DNA from: an uncultured beta proteobacterium
Lineage (GTDB): Bacteria; Pseudomonadota; Gammaproteobacteria; Burkholderiales; Rhodocyclaceae
Length of the DNA stretch: 6,087 bases
Reading direction: 5' to 3'
NCBI GenBank assembly: GCA_903916205.1
Contig: CAIWVX010000212.1
Span: 1 to 6,087 of the forward strand
The translations under genes were made by a program, and so were the position numbers. This document shows, in pieces, positions 1 through 5,500 of this stretch (position 1 is the stretch's first letter; each line of letters opens with the position of its first letter). The notes beneath the pieces are model-generated. The model saw nothing but the letters and a program-made list of their open reading frames with translations, did no database searches and was not told where the DNA came from.

Positions 1-433
1 CTCAGCGGATTGTCCGCCACAAATTTGCCATGCGTGGCTACAGATACGGCACGCAAATAATATGAATTATTTGGCGTTTATGATGTCGAACGGCACATGG
101 AAAAACGAGACGCAAGAAAACTCGATGCCGTCGCGAACTACGCAAGCAGGTTAACGGTCATGCAACGGGTCGAACGTGAAGGCTGTATCAAGCTATCCGT
201 ACGAGTACGCCGCATCGGCAACTATCTCGGACGACAAAGCTTCCCCCATTTGATCAGTGCATGCGATGTTTTGGAAGGCGCGGCCCCTTCGCCGGAATAG
301 CCTATCGGGTATTACGGCTTGGCATAAACCCCGGTAATCCGTGCGCCAACTTCCTTGGCAAAGATGACCGCATGGTGCACCGCTTGTTCAGAAAGTTGAG
401 TGCCATCAGTGGGTACCCGAATATGTTAGCCAA
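1..433 (-). pseudogene. Decayed UspA-family universal stress protein gene (left end outside window)
   Basis: Reading the minus strand, 425 to 315 gives a 37-codon stretch that matches the N-terminus of UspA-family proteins: HIRVPTDG, then LSEQAV, then AKEVGARITGVY. A TAA stop (314-312) follows at once. Further pieces follow in other frames: SGEGAAPSKTSHAL (about 292-251), SSEIVADAAYSYG then TAG (243-193), a segment ending VPFDIINAK then TAA (129-67), and VATHGK (41-24), which fits the late THG/SHG motif of the family. The order and spacing of these pieces (about 134 codons from HIRVP to THG) agree with one UspA of about 145 residues. A TAA directly precedes HIRVP; restoring one A at 425-427 would give MAKHIRVPTDG from a TTG at 433-431. 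The gene lies 34 bp downstream of thiD on the same strand. UspA proteins are small cytoplasmic stress proteins, often nucleotide-binding; this copy cannot make one. The N-terminal match is strong, the later segments are weaker. Confidence 0.72.
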
Positions 434-467
434 AACGACTGAAAAAAGGACACCGAAAAAATCGCCG

Positions 468-1298
468 TTATGACTTCTGCCGCGCCCAGAAAAAACGATC
501 AGGGATGTACTGCCCCATGCCGGGGCGAAAACCTGCGGCCAGTGTCTGCCAAGTATATTCCTGCGCTTTACGGGCGGCTTCGCTGACGCTTAGGCCTTGC
601 GCCAGCGCTGCGGCCAAGGCCGATGCCAGCGTACACCCGGAACCGTGGTAGCTGCCCGGCAAGCGATCCCATGCGTCTTGACGAACTAGGCCGGAGGCAT
701 TGAATAAGCTATTTACAACCTTGGGGCTGTTTTCATGCGTTCCGGTAATAAGGGCATATTCGCAGCCTAAATTGAGTAGACGTTGTGCGCATTCTTCGAG
801 CGATAAATCGTCTTCCTCGCTCATTTCATCGTAGCCTGAAAGTCGACGCGCTTCGAGAGAGTTCGGCGTGAGAATGGTTGTCTTTGGTAACAATAATTCC
901 AGCAGGGCCAAAATCATTTCTTCATTGGACAACTCATCGCCACGCCCTGAGGCCAGCACCGGATCGAGAACGACCGGCACGTCGGGATAGTCAGTCAGGA
1001 TTCTGGCGATTGCCTCAATATTTTCAACGCTACCCAGTAACCCAATTTTGAACGCATCAACGCGCATGTCTTCGAGTAGCGCCCGCCCCTGTGCCTCAAC
1101 CCAATCGGCCTCAATCGAGAGAAGGCTCTCGACCCCCAGCGTATCCTGCACCGTCAGTGCGGTAATGACCGACAGGGCGTGCCCACCCATCGCCGAGATG
1201 GTCATCAAATCAGCTTGAATTCCGGCACCACCCGACGGATCACTGGCAGCAAAAGTCAGGACAAGTGGAGGGGGCTGCGGCGGCAAAATGGCATCCAT
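468..1298 (-). CDS. thiD: Hydroxymethylpyrimidine/phosphomethylpyrimidine kinase ThiD
   Basis: A 276-residue protein of the ribokinase superfamily. ThiD phosphorylates 4-amino-5-hydroxymethyl-2-methylpyrimidine (HMP) and then HMP phosphate to the diphosphate, which ThiE joins to the thiazole moiety in cytosolic thiamine synthesis. Visible hallmarks are the N-terminal strand LTFAASDPSGGAGIQADL (residues 14-31) that forms part of the pyrimidine pocket, SVITALTVQDTLGV (43-56), KIGLLGS (84-90), VVLDPVLASGRGD (109-121), TPN (144-146), and the anion-hole loop GSGCT (219-223), whose Cys222 is the reactive cysteine typical of ThiD. Length is close to the family norm of about 260-275, so it looks complete and functional. 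The ATG start at 1298 puts the SDPSGGAGIQADL motif at the usual distance, but no clear Shine-Dalgarno precedes it. No TPP-riboswitch motif is visible upstream. It is divergent from pilG and followed on the same strand by a uspA-like pseudogene. Confidence 0.97.
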   Translation of the reverse strand: MDAILPPQPPPLVLTFAASDPSGGAGIQADLMTISAMGGHALSVITALTVQDTLGVESLLSIEADWVEAQGRALLEDMRVDAFKIGLLGSVENIEAIARILTDYPDVPVVLDPVLASGRGDELSNEEMILALLELLLPKTTILTPNSLEARRLSGYDEMSEEDDLSLEECAQRLLNLGCEYALITGTHENSPKVVNSLFNASGLVRQDAWDRLPGSYHGSGCTLASALAAALAQGLSVSEAARKAQEYTWQTLAAGFRPGMGQYIPDRFFWARQKS

Positions 1299-1326
1299 GA
1301 GGGCAAACTATCGTGAGAATAAAAGC

Positions 1327-1351
1327 TTGGCAGCCAAAAAGGACTTTGGCT
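1327..1351. repeat. Overlapping inverted repeats (TTGGC/GCCAA half-sites) upstream of thiD
   Basis: Two inverted repeats share one arm. TTGGC-A-GCCAA (1327-1337) is a perfect 5+1+5 palindrome. AGCCAAA (1332-1338) pairs with TTTGGCT (1345-1351) across a six-base spacer, a perfect 7-bp stem. They lie 29-53 bp upstream of the thiD start codon, so they could be an operator dyad or, if transcribed with thiD, two mutually exclusive hairpins in its leader. No T-tract follows, so it is not a standard terminator. Function is unproven. Confidence 0.45.
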
Positions 1352-1409
1352 AAAATCGAGTGGACTGTGTTGTCGCCATTTTACCTTAAACAAATAATTA
1401 GCCGCGTTC

Positions 1410-1433
1410 ATCAAGCGTCAAAATCAAGCGTCA
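1410..1433 (+). repeat. Tandem 11-bp direct repeat in the thiD-pilG control region
   Basis: ATCAAGCGTCA occurs at 1410-1420 and again, identical, at 1423-1433, with two bases (AA) between the copies and a 13-bp period. It sits about 55-80 bp upstream of the pilG extended -10 candidate, a plausible place for an activator or repressor to bind. Chance duplication or slippage is an alternative. Confidence 0.5.
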
Positions 1434-1487
1434 CCCTCCACCGCCAATGCCGATCCGAGAAGTGCTTATTCCGCTCCGATTCAATGA

Positions 1488-1496
1488 TGCTATAGT
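1488..1496 (+). promoter_or_regulatory. Extended -10 promoter candidate for the pilG-pilH-chpA cluster
   Basis: TGCTATAGT matches the sigma-70 extended -10 form (TG-n-TATAAT) with one mismatch. No good -35 hexamer is seen 16-18 bp upstream, which is tolerable for an extended -10 promoter. Transcription would begin near 1503 and leave a leader of about 70 bases before pilG. It is called by eye from one hexamer, and other promoters in the gap are possible. Confidence 0.4.
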
Positions 1497-1563
1497 TAGC
1501 CCCAATCGGTTATTCCAACGGGCTCTGGTGCAAGTTTTTAACTGCAAACGTACGAGTTTTCTT

Positions 1564-1576
1564 TAGGCATAAATTG
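1564..1576 (+). promoter_or_regulatory. Ribosome-binding site and TTG start of pilG
   Basis: TAGG at 1564-1567 lies six bases before a TTG codon at 1574. No in-frame ATG is found nearby upstream, and the first in-frame ATG inside the gene (Met13) would remove part of the first beta-strand of the receiver domain. TTG at 1574 is therefore the best start; a GTG at 1583 is the other option but is poorly spaced from this site. Confidence 0.6.
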
Positions 1577-1969
1577 GCTGATGTGACAAAACTAAGTGGC
1601 GTCAAAGTGATGGTTATCGACGACAGCAATACGATTCGTCGCAGTGCCGAGATGTTTCTCGTGCAGGCGGGGTATCAAGTGGTGCTTGCCGAGGACGGCT
1701 TTGACGCGCTCGCAAAAATTGCCGACCACCAGCCCGCTGTGATTTTTTGCGACATCATGATGCCCCGGCTTGATGGCTATCAAACGTGCGCCCTGATCAA
1801 GAAAAATAAACACTTTTGCAACACGCCGCTGATCATGCTCTCCTCCAAAGAGAGTCTGTTCGACCAAGCGCGAGGACGCCTAGTGGGTTCCGATGACTAT
1901 CTGACCAAACCCTTTACCCAAGACGGTCTGTTGCAGGTTGTCGCAAAATTTTCCCCGCCCACCGCCTGA
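1574..1969 (+). CDS. pilG: Twitching motility response regulator PilG
   Basis: A 131-residue, single-domain CheY-like receiver with no output domain. It closely follows Pseudomonas PilG: KVMVIDDSNTIRRSAE (residues 11-26), DGFDALAKIAD (41-51), CDIMMPRLDGYQTCALIK (59-76), LIMLSSKE (86-93) and GSDDYLTKPF (105-114). Asp16/Asp17 bind Mg2+, Asp60 is the predicted phospho-acceptor, Ser90 is the switch residue and Lys112 the conserved lysine, so all key positions are intact. In the Pil-Chp pathway PilG accepts phosphate from ChpA/PilL and promotes pilus extension at the pole, in Pseudomonas also stimulating cAMP production. It is the first gene of the rightward cluster, 44 bp before the preferred pilH start. 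The start is a TTG supported by the upstream TAGG. A cysteine (Cys59) sits directly before the phospho-acceptor where Pseudomonas PilG, from memory, has valine. Confidence 0.97.
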   Translation: MADVTKLSGVKVMVIDDSNTIRRSAEMFLVQAGYQVVLAEDGFDALAKIADHQPAVIFCDIMMPRLDGYQTCALIKKNKHFCNTPLIMLSSKESLFDQARGRLVGSDDYLTKPFTQDGLLQVVAKFSPPTA

Positions 1970-1999
1970 GACAAATGACTTACTGATGCGATGTCAATT

Positions 2000-2016
2000 A
2001 GGAAATGATTACCATG
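2000..2016 (+). promoter_or_regulatory. Ribosome-binding site that favours the second pilH ATG
   Basis: AGGA at 2000-2003 is one base from the ATG at 2005 but ten bases from the in-frame ATG at 2014. Only the second is workable for initiation, and it also gives the short N-terminus before the first beta-strand that PilH proteins usually have. Confidence 0.6.
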
Positions 2017-2406
2017 CCGGTTAAAACCATCCTCGTCATTGATGACTCACCCACCGAACGTTACGTCTTTGTTGATCTGCTGAGTCGCAACGGTTATCGA
2101 GTCATTACCGCCGAAAATGGTGAGGAAGGTATCGAAAAAGCAAAAGCCGAGTTGCCCAATCTGATACTGATGGATGTGGTGATGCCGGGTCTAAATGGTT
2201 ACCAAGCTACCCGAGCCTTGACGCGTGACGAGAAAACAAAACATATTCCAGTGATTGTGTGCACCTGCAAAAATCAGGAAACAGACAAAATTTGGGGCTT
2301 ACGTCAGGGCGCACAGGATTACCTAGCCAAACCCATCAACGGCGAAGAACTGCTGGTTAATATCGCTCGTATTTTGGCGCAGGCCAATTATGGACACGCC
2401 AAGTAG
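2014..2406 (+). CDS. pilH: Twitching motility response regulator PilH
   Basis: A 130-residue stand-alone receiver domain. The PilH signature is clear: ILVIDDSPTERY (residues 6-17), AENGEEGIEKA (33-43), LMDVVMPGLNGYQATR (52-67), then NQETDKIWGLRQGAQDYLAKP (87-107), whose QETDK-W-G-RQGA pattern separates PilH from PilG and CheY. Predicted Mg2+ site Asp10/Asp11, phospho-acceptor Asp54, switch Thr84 and Lys106 are all present. PilH is the second regulator of the Pil-Chp system; in Pseudomonas it opposes PilG, acting as a phosphate sink and favouring pilus retraction. I start at 2014 and not at the upstream in-frame ATG 2005 because of ribosome-binding-site spacing and family length. Cysteines flank Thr84 (C-T-C), unlike the usual V-T-T. 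Its last 17 bases overlap a short ORF that may be a pilI relic, and chpA follows after 119 bp. Confidence 0.97.
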   Translation: MPVKTILVIDDSPTERYVFVDLLSRNGYRVITAENGEEGIEKAKAELPNLILMDVVMPGLNGYQATRALTRDEKTKHIPVIVCTCKNQETDKIWGLRQGAQDYLAKPINGEELLVNIARILAQANYGHAK

Positions 2407-2500
2407 TCTCCGCGCCTTCCCTTCGCCGTTTTTCGCGGGCTACGCTCAGCGTGCGGCCATTCTGCTTGGTGGTAAGACCAACAACGTGCAATGCCCCTAG
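2390..2500 (+). pseudogene. 36-codon ORF overlapping pilH; possible truncated pilI (CheW) start
   Basis: An ATG at 2390 opens a frame of 36 codons ending in TAG at 2498-2500. It overlaps the pilH end by 17 bp and has AGG (2381-2383) six bases upstream, the arrangement expected of a translationally coupled next gene. In canonical clusters that gene is pilI, a CheW-like adaptor. The N-terminal part (MDTPSSLRAF, then GYAQRA) loosely recalls PilI/CheW N-termini of the SLR-x-F...QR type, but the similarity is weak and the CheW beta-barrel is wholly missing. It may instead be a chance ORF in intergenic sequence or part of a dispersed repeat. Nothing here indicates a functional product. Confidence 0.25.
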
Positions 2501-2525
2501 ACCGAAATCAGAGACGCGGCACTTA
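2407..2525. other. Short pilH-chpA gap where pilI and pilJ would be expected
   Basis: This 119-bp gap holds a tiny dyad (ACGCT-C-AGCGT, 2441-2451), a 5-bp stem (TTGGT at 2466-2470 with ACCAA at 2477-2481, six-base loop) and only a weak purine-rich site (GAGA, 2511-2514) before the chpA ATG at 2526. No terminator with a T-tract is visible, so pilH and chpA could be co-transcribed. No CheW or methyl-accepting chemotaxis sequence is recognisable apart from the doubtful ORF at its left side. Confidence 0.6.
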
Positions 2526-5500
2526 ATGAATGCGGGAGCAAAATTTGATAGTGGTCCACTGGCTTGGGTCAAGAGCGAGATTGATCTTGCGCTGTGGCGT
2601 GCTGACCAAGCCTTACATCACTATACGGCCAGTGTGACCGTTGGCGCCGGCGATCTCTTACAGATTAAATTATGTCGAACACATTTGCACCAAGTTCAGG
2701 GCGCATTGGCCCTTGTTGGCTTGGACGGTGCCAAGCATTTGGTTGGCACGTTTGAATCACTACTTGAGACCATTGAACAGCAAACCCATCCGGCAGGCGA
2801 GGCCATCATTGCGATGGCGCATCATTCGCTTGAGGCCATCGGCCATTATCTTGATGACCTGATCTCTGGACAAGCGAATCAGCCCTTAAGGCTTTTATCC
2901 GCGTACCGTGAAGTACAAAGGGCGCGAGGCATTGAGCACATTGTGCCGTCGGATTTGTTTTTTCCCGACTTGTCGGCCCCTTTGCCGCTCCGTGAATCGC
3001 CGGTGCAACAACTTTCTGGCGATGTCGTACAGCGGCTGTTGCGCCAAGAACGGGCGCGTTTTCAGCGCGGTTTTCTATCGTGGTTACGCCAGCCGCAGGA
3101 GCTTAGCGGTGTCTGTGACATGCTGTCTGCCGTCAAACGCATTGAAACCACACAGGAGACAGCATCGGCACGCACTTTCTGGTGGATTGCCACGGCGTTC
3201 TTGTCTGCGCTGGACGAGGGTCTGTCGCTGGACGGGTTTGATGTCAAACAGATCTGCTCGTGCATCGACCTGAAAATGCGCCACTTGCTCGAGGGGACGG
3301 AAAACGAGGCTAATCAATTTTTTCGCGATGCCCTTTATTTTGTCGCTCATTCCGAAAGTAGCAACCTCGCTGTGCAACTCGTGCAGCAAACCTATCGTTT
3401 GCGAGAAACCCTGCCGAACTTTGAAAGCCCCTCTGCCGTTCGCAAGAAAAATATTCACCGCGAACTGCGCACGGTGATCAGCACCGCCGAAAAAACTTGG
3501 ATCGCCTATTGCGCCGGTACCAAACAAGCCCTCCCGATTTTCATCAAACACGCCAATGCCTTGTCGGCCATCATCGAGCCGCTCGGTCAAACCGACTACT
3601 GTCGACTGGCACAGGCCATCGTCGCTGCGGCCAAATGGCGGGCTGAGGTGCCAGTAGATGACCCGAACAACCCTTCAACAGCACTAGCGATAGAGGTGGC
3701 TACGGCCATTTTGCTGGCCCAGAATGCCCAGGAAAATTTCGCTCACCTTGGTCGCGATTTTGCGCATCAGGTTGACGTCACTGTTGATCGGATTCACCAC
3801 TGCATTGCGGGGAATCCACCCGAGTCGGGGTCGGACGTTCTGCTGCTGGAGGAGTTGTCGCGCCAAGCGCAGGAAAAATTGCTGAGCGGCCAATTGACAA
3901 AGAAAATACAGATCAATCTGGGTCTGGTCGAACAAGTCCTTGATATTTTTTTCCGTGATACCGGCAAAAGCGCTGAACTCAATCGCCTAGACTTTCCACT
4001 GCGCCAGATCAGTCACGCTTTGATCATGCTGCGGCATGAGGACGCCGAGCGTGTGCTGAGCGACTGCGCGACAGAAATAAAACGCTTTGCAACACCGGAG
4101 TACCGCCCTCAAGAAGTTGATTTTGAACGTGTCGCTCAGCAACTTTCGGTGATCGAATTTTTTATTGATCCCTTGCCATACGGTCTGGTTGATTGTGCCA
4201 CTTTAATGCAGCAAATTCAGGCGCAGAAACATTCTCACTCGCACTCGATCCCAGTTGAATCCCCCTCTAAACTCGATCTCTCGCACGATAAACAAGCGAA
4301 TGCTGAAGCCCGAGATCGGTCTACCACCACCCAAGAACAACCCAACGCGCCTGACTTAAAAGTCAATGTCGAACTGCTCGGCCTATTCCTCGAAGAAGCG
4401 CACGAAATTTTGCTCACGACGGATGAAAATCGGCGGGCGCTTAAGGATCAGCCTCATAACGTTGAGCTACTGACCACACTTCGCCGTTCATACCACACGT
4501 TAAAAGGCAGCGGCCGCATGGTTGGCCTCAAAAAGCTGGGTGAAGCGGCTTGGTCTGTCGAGCAGGTTCTTAATTTGTGGCTACGCCAAGAACTTGAAGT
4601 CACGGCCCCAATTCTTGCGCTACTTGATCAGGCGCAACTGGTTTTTTTTGCTTGGGTACGCCATTTGGAAGACCCCAGTCAAAGCCCCCCAGACCACACC
4701 CAAATGATCACCTTGGCCGCCTCTTTATTGAGCACCACGGAGATTCAAGATGACCTCAATCTCCTCGATACTCCCAGTAACGCTCCGACGGCTACTGAAG
4801 CGGAGCCAAGATACAGCGCCGAAATAATCCCCATCGACTTTTCGCCAACGGCTTCTCGCAGCATCCAGCCTAGTGCGATTGATGTGATCTCGGCGGACAA
4901 GTCGGCTGTTCCTGCTGAAATCCAGCGGCCCTCCGTCATGCCAACGGCGGGCGGTACGTCTTCGGTGCTCTACTCCATTTTTTACGAAGAAGCCAGAAGC
5001 CATTTAGCCACGCTCCATCGAGAAATATCGCGCCTCGAAAGCGAGGAGGTCATGCTCACGCCGGATGAAATGAAACGAGCCGCACATACTCTGGCGAGCA
5101 TTTCCGCAACGCTTGGCATTGCTCCGCTGAATCAACTGGCTCACGCACTCGAAAATGCGCTGTTGCGCCGCGACTCGTCGGCTCAGCACGGCAGCCTTGA
5201 GGCGTTGAGCCTAATCAGACAGGCGTTGAGTGAACTGGACGGATGGCTAACCGCTCATGCCGAGCACCGTGAGCTAGTGTTTCCCGCTGAACGCATTGCG
5301 TCACTTGACGCCTTGTATCCATCGCAACTTGTCTCTCGCAACGTGCCGTCCAATGTGCCAAAAGATACGCCCGATGAAGTTGTGCCAAAGCTTCTGCCAG
5401 CGGCCAATAGACCCTTGCTGCACGATGAAATCGACCAACAATTGCTGCCGCTTTTTCTTGAAGAAGCGCTGGAGCTCAAGCTGGAGATTGGCAAAGCCTT

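Noticed and set aside
434..467. Rho-independent terminator after thiD
   Set aside because: Two T-rich runs exist on the minus strand, but I see no GC-rich stem directly before either.
97..473. Two short forward-strand ORFs (97-300 and 261-473)
   Set aside because: They lie antisense to the uspA-like remnant, have no recognisable domain or good ribosome-binding site, and overlap each other; they are best explained as chance frames.
1299..1400. TPP riboswitch upstream of thiD
   Set aside because: Neither the CTGAGA element nor the conserved ACCTGA...GATAATGCCAGCG-type core is found on the minus strand before the start codon.
1313..1495. 60-codon forward ORF in the thiD-pilG gap
   Set aside because: No family resemblance and no convincing ribosome-binding site; it spans the dyads, direct repeat and promoter candidate of the divergent control region.
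2361..2525. Upstream extension of chpA (its frame is open back to 2361, with GTG codons at 2451 and 2469)
   Set aside because: The residues before Met at 2526 do not resemble ChpA, whereas the sequence just after it matches the known ChpA N-terminus at the right distance.
3084..3590. 168-codon reverse-strand ORF inside chpA
   Set aside because: The opposite strand is a continuous chpA frame matching the ChpA/FimL N-terminal region; the reverse ORF has no recognisable motif and is a shadow.
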